DNA from: an uncultured Lachnospiraceae bacterium
GTDB lineage: Bacteria; Bacillota; Clostridia; Lachnospirales; Lachnospiraceae
Assembly (NCBI GenBank): GCA_947627365.1
Contig: CANQVT010000009.1
Location: 1 to 61,794 of the forward strand
Reading direction: 5' to 3'
Length of the DNA stretch: 61,794 bases
The notes under the pieces were generated by a model, which was not told the origin of the DNA, searched no databases, and worked only from the letters and a program-made list of their open reading frames with translations. A program made the position numbers and the translations under genes. How positions within the stretch are numbered: the stretch's first letter is position 1; every line of letters begins with the position of its first letter. Of the stretch, positions 26,474-34,965 are shown one piece after another.

Positions 26474-26607
26474 ATGAGCCGCGCCAGACGGCGACAAATG
26501 CAGATGCGGGAGCTTGCTCACAGGCATCTGCGATTTGGCGACGGATGATTGGGCGAATGCCCACGACCGAGGAAAGCCGCAGGCTTTTCGAGGTATGCAC
26601 GGCTCAT
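26474..26607 (+). ncRNA. candidate structured RNA element, copy A
   Basis: A 134-nt element. P1: ATGAGCCG (26474-26481) with CGGCTCAT (26600-26607). P2: 26495-26507 with 26524-26537, capped by GAGC-TT-GCTC. P3: GGGC-GAAT-GCCC (26551-26562). P4: 26565-26594, containing AAAGCC-GCA-GGCTTT between conserved GACCGAG and TCGAGGT sides. It starts 5 nt after the phosphoesterase stop and ends 47 nt before scpA. Copies B and C share the layout with different stem sequences. Function unknown: 3'-UTR structure, terminator-like element or non-coding mobile repeat. Confidence 0.6.
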
Positions 26608-26654
26608 AAAGAAGGTAAAGCTGTTTGTAATCTGAGATGAAATGAGGAAATCGT

Positions 26655-27437
26655 ATGGGAATACCGGTGAAGCTGCAGGCCTTCGAGGGACCGCTGGATC
26701 TGCTGCTGCATCTGATTGAAAAGAATAAGGTCAGCATCTATGACATTCCGATTGTGGAGATCACAGATCAGTACATGGAGTACATTGCCGAACTGCCGGA
26801 GGAGAGCCTCGATGTGATGAGTGAATTTCTCGTCATGGCGGCCACGCTGCTCGATATCAAATCCCGGATGCTCCTGCCACCGGAGGTGACGGAGGACGGC
26901 GAGGAGATCGACCCGCGAGAGGAGCTGGTTCAGAAGCTTTTGGAATATAAGATGTACAAATATATGTCCTATGAGCTTCGGGATCGGCAGGATGGCGCGG
27001 CGCTGCATCTGTATAAGAACGCGAGCATGCCGGAGGAAGTTTTGGCGTATCAGGAGCCGGTGGATGTGGAGGAGCTTCTGGACGGGCTGACCTTGAACAA
27101 GCTGCATGCACTGTTTCAGGAGCTTTTGAAGAGACAGGAGAACCGCATTGACCCGGTGAGGAGCAAATTCGGGAACGTCAGGCGCGAGGAGGTCGATCTG
27201 ACGGAGACGATGCGCTTTGTCGGACGTTACATAACGGGGCGGAAACGCTGCACATTCCGTGAACTCATGACACTCAGAAAAGGAAAGATGTACACGATTG
27301 TGACCTTTTTGACGCTGCTGGAGCTGATGAAAGAAGGAACGGTCGAGGTGGAGCAGGACGAGACGTTTGCAGATATTCGAATCTCCTATACGGGGAAAGA
27401 GGGCGCGGAGCTGACGCTTGACCAGGACTACGACTGA
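26655..27437 (+). CDS. scpA: segregation and condensation protein A
   Basis: A 260-residue kleisin subunit of the Smc-ScpAB chromosome-condensation complex. N-terminal FEGPLDLLLHLIEKNKVSI and IVEITDQYMEYI, then ATLLDIKSRMLLPP are hallmarks. The C-terminal winged helix carries TFLTLLELMKEGTVEVEQ. The scpB gene follows after 162 nt. GAGGA lies before the ATG. Confidence 0.96.
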   Translation: MGIPVKLQAFEGPLDLLLHLIEKNKVSIYDIPIVEITDQYMEYIAELPEESLDVMSEFLVMAATLLDIKSRMLLPPEVTEDGEEIDPREELVQKLLEYKMYKYMSYELRDRQDGAALHLYKNASMPEEVLAYQEPVDVEELLDGLTLNKLHALFQELLKRQENRIDPVRSKFGNVRREEVDLTETMRFVGRYITGRKRCTFRELMTLRKGKMYTIVTFLTLLELMKEGTVEVEQDETFADIRISYTGKEGAELTLDQDYD

Positions 27438-27599
27438 GAGAGTTGCGTTGCGATTTATTTATCACGGCAGGAAGGGTGAAAGACTGGAAGCCTGCTGTGG
27501 TTATGATTATGGAAGGCATTTGGCACGGCGTGAAGATACAGCCGGCCGGAAAAAGGAAACCGGAGACGGTCTCAGGAATACAGAAATGGAGAATACAGA

Positions 27600-28169
27600 G
27601 TGGATAGAAGAGAGGCAGAGGCCGCGATTGAGGCGATTTTGTTTGCGGTCGGTGATTCTGTAGAGACAGAAAAGATCGCAAAGGCGATTGAGCAGGACAC
27701 AGAGACGACGAAGAAGATCATCGGTCATATGATGGAGCGATATCGGGAGGAAGACCGTGGCATACAGATCACGGAGCTGGAGGATTCCTATCAGCTCTGC
27801 ACGAAAAGCGAGCTGTATGAATATCTGATCCGTGTGGCGAAGCAGCCTCGCAGACCGGTGCTCACGGACGTAGTTATGGAGACGCTTTCGATCATTGCGT
27901 ACAAGCAGCCGATCACAAAGATGGAGATTGAGAAGATCCGCGGTGTCAAGTGCGATCATGCGGTGAACAAGTTGATCGAATATAATCTTGTCAAGGAGCT
28001 CGGGCGCCTGGACGCGCCCGGACGTCCGCTGCTGTTCGGGACGACGGAGGATTTCCTGCGTCATTTCGGCATGCATTCGCTGGATGAGCTTCCAGAGATG
28101 AATCCTGTCCAGATCGAGGATTTCAAGGCGGAGGCTGAGGAAGAGATTCAGATGAAGCTGGATGTCTGA
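27600..28169 (+). CDS. scpB: segregation and condensation protein B
   Basis: A 189-residue protein with two winged-helix domains that dimerises and binds ScpA. Recognisable stretches are EAILFAVGDSVETEKIAKAI, RPVLTDVVMETLSIIAYKQPI and LIEYNLVKELGRLDAPGRP, ending with YGTT-like FGTTEDFLRHFG. It starts at GTG. The 162-nt gap after scpA holds no gene I can support. Confidence 0.95.
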   Translation: MDRREAEAAIEAILFAVGDSVETEKIAKAIEQDTETTKKIIGHMMERYREEDRGIQITELEDSYQLCTKSELYEYLIRVAKQPRRPVLTDVVMETLSIIAYKQPITKMEIEKIRGVKCDHAVNKLIEYNLVKELGRLDAPGRPLLFGTTEDFLRHFGMHSLDELPEMNPVQIEDFKAEAEEEIQMKLDV

Positions 28170-28258
28170 GGGCAGACATCTTTGACGGGATCATACATGA
28201 AAGCCTGGATATCCGCATAGATATGAGGGAGGAGCTTTTTGAAAGGGAACTTTCCTAT

Positions 28259-29518
28259 ATGGCGGATGGATGGAAGAGAATCGTGGCAGGTCTTTTGGCG
28301 GCGGCATTGTTTTTCCCTGGAACAGGGAACGCAGCGGCGCAGGAGGATCTCGGACTTTACGCCCGCAGCGCTGTCCTGATGGATGGTGAAAGCGGGCGTG
28401 TTTTATATGAGAAGGAAGCGCAGACTGAGCTGCCGATGGCAAGCACGACAAAGATCATGACCTGCATCCTTGCGCTTGAGGAGGCAACCCCGGACACAGT
28501 CTGTACAGTATCGGAGAATGCCGCGTCGCAGCCGCAGGTGAAGCTTGGCATGGTACAGGGGGACACATTTTATCTGCGTGATCTGCTCTGTTCACTGATG
28601 CTTGAATCGCACAATGATTCTGCGGTGTGTATCGCAGAGACGATCGGCGGGAGCGTGGAGGGATTTGCGGCGAAGATGAACGGAAAGGCCGGGGAGATCG
28701 GCTGCACGCAGACCCACTATGTTACCCCAAATGGTCTGGATGCGCAGAACGAAGGCGGAGAGCATCATACGACAGCGCGGGAGCTTGCGCTTGTCATGCG
28801 CTATTGCCTGACACAGTCGCCGAAGGCGGGGGAGTTTCTGGAGATCACGCGGACGCCCTCCTGCACTTTTACGAATATTGCGGGCAGCAGAAGCTATGGC
28901 TGTACGAATCACAACGCGCTTCTTCAGATCCTGGACGGAGCGCTGTCCGGAAAGACGGGCTTTACCGCGAAAGCCGGATATTGCTATGTCGGGGCGGTGA
29001 AGCGGGACGGAAAGCTGCTGATTGTTGCGCTGCTTGCCTGCGGCTGGCCGAGCCACAAGGGCTATAAATGGGTGGATACAAAAAAACTGGTGAATTACGG
29101 GCTGGAGAACTATGAGCTGCGGGAGCTTGCGGCGCCGAAGCTGGGGACTACATGGCTTCCGGTGAAGGACGGGCAGCAGGAGAGTGCGGCGATTGAGGTC
29201 GGAGCGGAGGCGGAGAGGGAAAGCTCTGATAGGGATAATGGCATTGGAAAAGATGGCGGATCCGGCGCGGCCCTTTCAGGGAAAAGCGGGAACGGTTCGC
29301 GGAGAATTCTGATGCGACCGGAGGAGCAGATTGAGATATGTGTTGAGCTTGCGGATAGCCTTACGGCTCCGGTTGAGAAAGGGTATCGAGTAGGGACTAT
29401 ACAGTGTAAGGTCGACGGAAATACATATGTCGCGTATCCGGTCATTACGACGCAGAAGGTGCCCAGACGGGACTATCCGTACTGCTTTCGAACAGTTATG
29501 GAGCTGGCAAAGCTCTGA
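28259..29518 (+). CDS. D-alanyl-D-alanine carboxypeptidase (DacF-like)
   Basis: A 419-residue exported serine peptidase. Signal peptide about residues 1-27. Catalytic Ser62-x-x-Lys65 in MASTTKIMT, SHN at 117-119, KTG at 232-234 (SGKTGFTAK). Between about 315 and 350 is a low-complexity Ser/Gly/Glu linker, followed by a PBP5_C-like domain ending in a basic, hydrophobic tail. It follows scpAB as in several Clostridia, where the gene (dacF-like) is linked to spore-cortex maturation. The start at 28259 has AAAGGG upstream; the ATG at 28223 lacks an SD. Confidence 0.9.
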   Translation: MADGWKRIVAGLLAAALFFPGTGNAAAQEDLGLYARSAVLMDGESGRVLYEKEAQTELPMASTTKIMTCILALEEATPDTVCTVSENAASQPQVKLGMVQGDTFYLRDLLCSLMLESHNDSAVCIAETIGGSVEGFAAKMNGKAGEIGCTQTHYVTPNGLDAQNEGGEHHTTARELALVMRYCLTQSPKAGEFLEITRTPSCTFTNIAGSRSYGCTNHNALLQILDGALSGKTGFTAKAGYCYVGAVKRDGKLLIVALLACGWPSHKGYKWVDTKKLVNYGLENYELRELAAPKLGTTWLPVKDGQQESAAIEVGAEAERESSDRDNGIGKDGGSGAALSGKSGNGSRRILMRPEEQIEICVELADSLTAPVEKGYRVGTIQCKVDGNTYVAYPVITTQKVPRRDYPYCFRTVMELAKL

Positions 29519-29543
29519 GAGATAACGGATGAAAAAATTTTTA

Positions 29544-29572
29544 TAGACATATTCTTCCATATTATATATAAT
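29544..29572 (+). promoter_or_regulatory. promoter of the secreted PPC-like protein
   Basis: TAGACA (29544-29549), 17 nt, TATAAT (29567-29572). Confidence 0.65.
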
Positions 29573-29659
29573 AAATACAATACAAGTTGTGGTTGGATTT
29601 CCCGTGAAAGAGCCGGAGATCCGGAATGTTTCAGCACACCGGGAGAGGAGAGTTGTGTT

Positions 29660-30490
29660 ATGGAAACAAAAGGCTACTTCAGACGAAAAATTCTGAAACT
29701 GCTGACGCTGACGGCGATGATGGTTTTCCTTTGCGGAATAAGCGTATCGGCGGCTTCGAAGACAGTGAGCATGCAGAAAGAGGCGGGTACATTTACCTAT
29801 GTGGGTCAATGTGAAAGCGGCACGACCGTCTATCATAAATTTAAGCTGACGAAGCCGTCCTTTGTACGGGTGACAGGGGCGGAGAGCCTCAACGGCAGTT
29901 TATTCGGGATTCATGTGACATTGTGCAACAAAAAGAAGAAAGCGCTGGATGAATCTAAGTATGTCAAGATGAATGATTCGGCGGACTCTTCCACCTTTGC
30001 GGAGTATGCACTGGCAAAGGGCACATATTACATTAAGGTTTCCAAGGTCGCGAGATATGGGCTTGCGGTAGTCGCGGCGACAAAGGCGGATGATATCAAA
30101 ATCACGGATAAAGGCGGAAAGTCCAAGTCGAAGGCGGCGACGGTTAAAACAAAGAAAAAGGTATGCGGGATCATTGCTACAGGAGAGAGCACGTCAAAGG
30201 CCGACTGGTATAAGTTTAAAGTGACCAAGAGTAAGACGCTTACATTCAAGCTCTACGCGGAGGGAACCGCCAAGGTGAATTTTACTCTTTACGGACCGAG
30301 CTATAAAAATGGAATCAACATGGCTGATCTCAAAAATAACGATGCATCGTTGAAGACGATCAAGAAATACAGCTGGGGCGGCAACGCCGGGAATCTTAAA
30401 GTCGCGCCGGGAACCTACTATATCCGGGTAAAGCGCAGCAGCGGATCTAAAAAAACAACCAGCGCGGCGTATTACGTTTACTGGAAATAG
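29660..30490 (+). CDS. secreted lysine-rich protein with two PPC-like domains
   Basis: A 276-residue protein. The signal peptide ends near VSAASK (residue about 32). Two repeats (about 35-140 and 165-275) each pass through YHKFKLTK / DWYKFKVTK and end in GTYYIKV / GTYYIRV, the mark of bacterial pre-peptidase C-terminal (PPC) beta-sandwiches. The linker is very rich in lysine. PPC domains usually accompany extracellular proteases, but no catalytic domain is here. Probably an extracellular or wall-associated binding protein; the ligand is unknown. Confidence 0.7.
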   Translation: METKGYFRRKILKLLTLTAMMVFLCGISVSAASKTVSMQKEAGTFTYVGQCESGTTVYHKFKLTKPSFVRVTGAESLNGSLFGIHVTLCNKKKKALDESKYVKMNDSADSSTFAEYALAKGTYYIKVSKVARYGLAVVAATKADDIKITDKGGKSKSKAATVKTKKKVCGIIATGESTSKADWYKFKVTKSKTLTFKLYAEGTAKVNFTLYGPSYKNGINMADLKNNDASLKTIKKYSWGGNAGNLKVAPGTYYIRVKRSSGSKKTTSAAYYVYWK

Positions 30491-30510
30491 CGACGGCTCA
30501 GATAAATTAG

Positions 30511-30571
30511 TGAAAACTGCCGAAAACAGCATTGTTTGGATCGCAAATATGCTGCTTTGCGGCAGTTTTTT
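30511..30571 (+). terminator. intrinsic terminator
   Basis: aaaactgccg pairs with cggcagtttt, extended inward by aacagcat/atgctgctt pairing; T7 follows. Confidence 0.9.
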
Positions 30572-30714
30572 TCTGACTGACGAAAAAGCTTGCAATTTCG
30601 GGAGAAAGAGGATAATATATACTCGGCGGAAATTGGATTCCATGCCGCAGAAGGTCTTACGGCTGCCTGCGGAGCAGGATTCTATTTCAAAATATAGCGA
30701 TGGAGGGCTGAAGA

Positions 30715-32151
30715 ATGAGTAATACAGCACAAAGCTTAGCGGGCAAGAGGATCGCTTCCTTGCTCGACGAGAACAGTTTTGTTGAAATCGGCGGATACGT
30801 CACTGCCAGGAATACTGATTTCAACATGCAGCAGACGCAGACGCCGGGGGATGGCGTAGTCACGGGCTACGGTCTGATCGACGGTCATCTGGTCTATGTT
30901 TACAGCCAGGATCCTTCCGTGCTCGGCGGTACGATCGGCGAGATGCACGCAAAGAAGATCGTGGGCATTTACGACATGGCGCTGAACATGGGCGCTCCGG
31001 TGATCGGGCTTCTGGACTGCGCGGGCCTGAGGCTTCAGGAGGCGACGGACGCACTGAACGCGTTCGGCGAGATCTATAAGAAGCAGGCGCTGGCATCCGG
31101 CATTGTTCCGCAGATCACGGCGGTGTTCGGCAGATGCGGCGGCGGTCTGGCGCTTGTGCCGGGACTTACCGACTTTACATTTATGGAAGGTTCAAAGGCG
31201 GAGCTGTTCGTGAACGCGCCGAACGCACTGGACGGCAACGTCAAAGAGAAATGCAACACGGCTTCTGCGCGGTTCCAGAGCGAGGAGGCAGGGCTGGTTG
31301 ACTTTGTCGGCACAGAGGACGAGATCATGGCGCAGATCCGCTCGCTTGTATGCATGCTTCCGGCGAACAATGAGGACGATCTCTCCTACGAGGAGTGCAC
31401 GGACGATCTGAACCGCGCGTGTGCAAATCTCGCAAATGCGGCCGGCGATACGACAATTCTTCTTTCCAACATAGCAGACGACAACAACTTCCTCGAGCTG
31501 AAGGCGGATTACGCTCCGGATATGGTGACCGGTTTCCTCCGTCTGAACGGCACGACAGTCGGCGCGGTGGCAAATCGTACCGAGTCTTACGACGAGGAAG
31601 GAACACTCAAGGAGTCCTATGACTGTGCGCTGAGCGCGCGCGGAGCCGTGAAGGCGGCAGAGTTTGTGAATTTCTGCGACGCGTTTGAGATTCCGGTGCT
31701 CTCCCTGACGAACGTGGCGGGCTTCAAGGCGACGAAGTGCTCCGAGAAGCGCATTGCGAAGGCGGCGGCTCAGCTGACGGCAGCGTTCGCGAACGCGACT
31801 GTACCGAAGGTAAATGTGATCATCGGTAAGGCCTTCGGCAGCGCTTACGTGGCGATGAACAGCAAGGCGATCGGCGCGGATATGACGTTTGCGTGGAGCC
31901 AGGCGCAGATCGGCATGATGGACGCGCAGCTCGCGGCGAAGATCATGTATGCGGATGAGGACGCGAAGGTGATCAATGAGAAGGCTGCAGAGTACGCGGC
32001 GCTTCAGTCCAGCGCGATGTCGGCGGCGAAGAGAGGCTATGTAGATAATATCATTGAGGCAGAGGATACCAGAAAATATGTGATCGGCGCGTTCGAGATG
32101 TTGTTCACGAAGAGAGATGACCGCCCGGCCAAAAAACACGGAACAATTTAA
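30715..32151 (+). CDS. PccB-type carboxyltransferase (methylmalonyl-CoA decarboxylase/transcarboxylase alpha-like)
   Basis: A 478-residue crotonase-fold carboxyltransferase with both N- and C-halves. Typical pieces are the acyl-CoA oxyanion loop CGGGLALVPGLTDF and the biotin-side loop AFGSAYVAMNSKAIGADMTFAWSQAQIGMM. It moves CO2 between an acyl-CoA and biotin on the carrier protein encoded at 33075. With the beta subunit (33563) this yields a Na+-pumping acyl-CoA decarboxylase. With OadA (34966) it could instead form a transcarboxylase. It is the first gene of the five-gene locus; GGAGGG precedes the ATG. Confidence 0.88.
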   Translation: MSNTAQSLAGKRIASLLDENSFVEIGGYVTARNTDFNMQQTQTPGDGVVTGYGLIDGHLVYVYSQDPSVLGGTIGEMHAKKIVGIYDMALNMGAPVIGLLDCAGLRLQEATDALNAFGEIYKKQALASGIVPQITAVFGRCGGGLALVPGLTDFTFMEGSKAELFVNAPNALDGNVKEKCNTASARFQSEEAGLVDFVGTEDEIMAQIRSLVCMLPANNEDDLSYEECTDDLNRACANLANAAGDTTILLSNIADDNNFLELKADYAPDMVTGFLRLNGTTVGAVANRTESYDEEGTLKESYDCALSARGAVKAAEFVNFCDAFEIPVLSLTNVAGFKATKCSEKRIAKAAAQLTAAFANATVPKVNVIIGKAFGSAYVAMNSKAIGADMTFAWSQAQIGMMDAQLAAKIMYADEDAKVINEKAAEYAALQSSAMSAAKRGYVDNIIEAEDTRKYVIGAFEMLFTKRDDRPAKKHGTI

Positions 32152-32165
32152 GCGAGGTGAATCAC

Positions 32166-33056
32166 ATGAGGCATAGATTAAGAGCAGTTTTGCTTGCGGC
32201 AGGGCTTTGCGCGTCTGTCTTTTCCACGAGCGTGTTTGCGGATGAGACAGAGAGCGAGCTGCAGCAGGCGGTAGAAGAGATGGCTCAGGAGGAGACGGCT
32301 CTCGAGAAGGAGGCGGACGCTGCCGAGGTGCCAGGTGAGGGACAGAGCGAAGCTCTGACACCGGCTGAGGCGCAGACTGAGGGACAGACCGAGGCTCCCT
32401 CCGAAGAGGAGCAGCTGAAGGCGCAGCTCACATCCATGCTGTCACAGATCGGCGGCTGGACAGATGCGCAGATTGATGCGTACATTGATGGAAACGACGC
32501 GGCAAGTGCGGCGATCGCTGCGAACTGGAAATCTGTGAAGGACGAGCTCGGAACATTTGTGGAAGTGAAGGACGCCGAGATGGAGATGACAGAAGAAAGC
32601 TTCAAGGTCATCGGTCATGCGAAGTATGATAAAACCGGCGATAAGACAGATGTACTCGTGAGCTACGAGATGGATCTGGCGACGCAGCTGCCTACGCTGA
32701 ACTGGGAGATCGAGTATTCGCTTGGAACCCTGATGGTGCGTGCGGCGCTGAATACTGTGATGGGACTCGGCATCGTGTTCCTGACCCTGCTTTTCCTGAG
32801 CTGGCTGATCGGTAAGCTTCATTATATCCCGGAGCTGATCGAGAAGATGGGTAAGAAGGAAGCGCCGGCGGCTCCGGCTCAGACGGCTGCCCCGGCGGCA
32901 GCGCCCGTCGCGGCGGTGGAGGAGGATCTCACGGACGACCTGGAGCTGGTAGCTGTCATCACGGCGGCGATCGCGGCGTCCGGTACGACGTCCGGAGACG
33001 GATTTGTAGTTCGTTCTATTAAAAAAGCAAATAAAAGAAACAGGCAGAGAGCCTGA
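32166..33056 (+). CDS. Na+-pump decarboxylase gamma-subunit-like protein
   Basis: A 296-residue protein. Signal peptide to about FADETES, a Glu/Ala-rich stretch, an extracellular alpha/beta region (about 75-180; SMLSQIGGWTDAQIDAYI, KVIGHAKYDKTGDKT), one membrane helix (VMGLGIVFLTLLFLSWLIG), then a Pro/Ala-rich linker and cytoplasmic end. The helix plus linker is the OadG/MmdD module, fused to a larger external domain. It assembles the carboxyltransferase with the beta pump. The ATG at 32166 has GAGGTG 6 nt upstream. Confidence 0.85.
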   Translation: MRHRLRAVLLAAGLCASVFSTSVFADETESELQQAVEEMAQEETALEKEADAAEVPGEGQSEALTPAEAQTEGQTEAPSEEEQLKAQLTSMLSQIGGWTDAQIDAYIDGNDAASAAIAANWKSVKDELGTFVEVKDAEMEMTEESFKVIGHAKYDKTGDKTDVLVSYEMDLATQLPTLNWEIEYSLGTLMVRAALNTVMGLGIVFLTLLFLSWLIGKLHYIPELIEKMGKKEAPAAPAQTAAPAAAPVAAVEEDLTDDLELVAVITAAIAASGTTSGDGFVVRSIKKANKRNRQRA

Positions 33057-33074
33057 ATACAGGAGGAAGGATTC

Positions 33075-33452
33075 ATGAAGAATTATACGATTACAGTAAA
33101 CGGAAATGTATATGATGTGACAGTAGAAGAAGGCACAGGTTCCGCAGCTCCGGCGGCGGCTCCGAAGGCAGCGCCAAAAGCGGCTCCGAAGGCAGCTCCG
33201 GCACCGGCGGCAGCAGCTCCGGCAGCAGGTGGAGCGGGCGCGGTGAAGGTAGCGGCGTCCGTGCCGGGCAAGGTGTTTAAGGTAGAGGCGAGCGTCGGCC
33301 AGGCGGTGAAGGCCGGCGACAGCATCGTGATTCTCGAGGCAATGAAGATGGAGATCCCGGTCGTGGCTCCGCAGGACGGCACAGTGGCAAGCATCGACGT
33401 AACCGTAGGCCAGGCGATCGAGTCCGGAGACGTCCTTGCGACATTGAACTAA
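33075..33452 (+). CDS. biotin carboxyl carrier protein
   Basis: A 125-residue protein. The N-terminal beta segment KNYTITVNGNVYDVTVEEG is followed by a Pro/Ala/Lys linker (about 25-55) and a biotinyl domain with the biotinylated lysine in EAMKMEIPV. It carries carboxybiotin between the carboxyltransferases and the membrane beta subunit. AGGAGG precedes the ATG. Confidence 0.95.
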   Translation: MKNYTITVNGNVYDVTVEEGTGSAAPAAAPKAAPKAAPKAAPAPAAAAPAAGGAGAVKVAASVPGKVFKVEASVGQAVKAGDSIVILEAMKMEIPVVAPQDGTVASIDVTVGQAIESGDVLATLN

Positions 33453-33562
33453 GGGCGGCAGTATTTCCACGCTGCGTGACCCGGACAGGACGGCCTGGAT
33501 CAGCGGCGGCGAAAGGTTCTGCTGCAGACATTGTCTGAGAATACGAACTGGGAGGTTAAAAA

Positions 33563-34720
33563 ATGTCTTACATTACAAATACATTGTCCAACCTGCTGGA
33601 TCAGACGGCGTTCCTGAATCTGACATGGGGCAACTATGTCATGATCGCGGTGGCCTGTGTGTTCCTGTATTTGGCAATCAAGCATGGATTTGAGCCTCTG
33701 CTTCTCGTTCCGATCGCGTTCGGCATGCTGCTCGTCAATATCTATCCGGATATCATGGCGCAGCCTTACACGGATGTGAACGGCATCGAGCACGCAGGCG
33801 GCCTGCTCCATTATTTCTACCTGATGGACGAGTGGAGTATTCTTCCGTCCCTGATCTTCATGGGCGTCGGCGCGATGACGGACTTCGGCCCGCTGATCGC
33901 GAACCCGAAGAGCTTCCTGCTCGGCGCTGCGGCGCAGCTCGGTATCTATATGGCATATTTCCTTGCGATCTTCATGGGCTTTAACGGCAAGGCGGCCGCG
34001 GCGATCTCCATCATCGGCGGCGCGGACGGCCCGACTTCGATCTTCCTCGCAAGTAAACTGGGCCAGACCACTCTGATGGGTCCGATCGCGGTGGCGGCGT
34101 ACTCTTACATGTCGCTCGTCCCGATCATCCAGCCCCCGATCATGAAGCTTCTGACGACCGAAGAAGAGCGCAAGATCAAGATGGAGCAGCTTCGTCCGGT
34201 ATCCAAGCTGGAGAAGATCCTGTTTCCGATCATCATTACGATCGTTGTGTGTATGCTGCTTCCGTCCACGGCTCCTCTTGTCGGTATGCTGATGCTCGGC
34301 AACCTGTTCCGTGAGAGCGGCGTGGTGAGACAGCTCACGGAGACGGCCAGCAACGCGATGATGTACATCGTCGTTATCCTGCTCGGCACGTCCGTAGGCG
34401 CAACGACGAGCGCCGAAGCGTTCCTGAACCTTGACACGATCAAGATCGTCGTTCTCGGTCTTGTAGCGTTCGCGTTTGGTACGGCGGGCGGCGTCCTGTT
34501 CGGCAAGCTGATGTGCAAGCTGTCCGGCGGCAAGATCAATCCGCTGATCGGCTCGGCCGGCGTGTCCGCGGTGCCGATGGCGGCTCGTGTATCCCAGAAG
34601 GTCGGCGCGGAGGCGGATCCGACGAACTTCCTGCTGATGCACGCGATGGGCCCGAATGTGGCAGGCGTTATAGGAACAGCAGTGGCGGCCGGTACGTTTA
34701 TGGCCATCTTCGGTGTATAA
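33563..34720 (+). CDS. oadB: Na+-transporting decarboxylase beta subunit
   Basis: A 385-residue membrane protein with about 9-10 helices. It decarboxylates carboxybiotin and exports Na+. Motifs: LIFMGVGAMTDFGPLIANPKS, SIIGGADGPTSIFLAS (with the conserved Asp of the GGADGPT loop), SYMSLVPIIQPPIMKLLTT, and the final HAMGPNVAGVIGTAVAAG. It is 110 nt after the carrier gene, and a structured element follows its stop codon directly. Confidence 0.95.
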   Translation: MSYITNTLSNLLDQTAFLNLTWGNYVMIAVACVFLYLAIKHGFEPLLLVPIAFGMLLVNIYPDIMAQPYTDVNGIEHAGGLLHYFYLMDEWSILPSLIFMGVGAMTDFGPLIANPKSFLLGAAAQLGIYMAYFLAIFMGFNGKAAAAISIIGGADGPTSIFLASKLGQTTLMGPIAVAAYSYMSLVPIIQPPIMKLLTTEEERKIKMEQLRPVSKLEKILFPIIITIVVCMLLPSTAPLVGMLMLGNLFRESGVVRQLTETASNAMMYIVVILLGTSVGATTSAEAFLNLDTIKIVVLGLVAFAFGTAGGVLFGKLMCKLSGGKINPLIGSAGVSAVPMAARVSQKVGAEADPTNFLLMHAMGPNVAGVIGTAVAAGTFMAIFGV

Positions 34721-34724
34721 ATGA

Positions 34725-34853
34725 GCGCTGGAACAAAGCAGCCGAAGACAATTGGACTGCTTGCAGGACAGATTGTCTGACGGATGCTTTGCGAGCAGAG
34801 GCGAATGCCCTGCGACCGAGAAAAATGCGAAGCATTGTTCGAGGTTACAGCGC
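34725..34853 (+). ncRNA. candidate structured RNA element, copy B
   Basis: A 129-nt element. P1: GCGCTG (34725-34730) with CAGCGC (34848-34853). P2: AGACAAT (34746-34752) with ATTGTCT (34772-34778), capped by CTGC-TT-GCAG (34757-34766). P3: GGC-GAAT-GCC (34800-34809). P4: 34814-34845, with AAATGC-GAA-GCATT between GACCGAG and TCGAGGT. It begins 4 nt after the oadB stop, inside the oad operon. Same plan as copies A and C. Confidence 0.6.
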
Positions 34854-34865
34854 GAGACAGAGGCC

Positions 34866-34925
34866 GTTCCGCAGACTTGGCGAGGGCGAGCCGACAGGCT
34901 AAGATCGAGCTCTAGCATGCGGAAC
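34866..34925 (+). repeat. second, unrelated inverted-repeat structure
   Basis: GTTCCGCA (34866-34873) and TGCGGAAC (34918-34925) enclose GGC/GCC (34879-34892) and GCTA/TAGC (34898-34916) hairpins. It lies between copy B and the oadA ribosome binding site, with no T run, so it is not an ordinary terminator. Confidence 0.5.
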
Positions 34926-34965
34926 TTCCTTATGAGAGAATAGAGAGTAAAACAGGAGGTATAAA

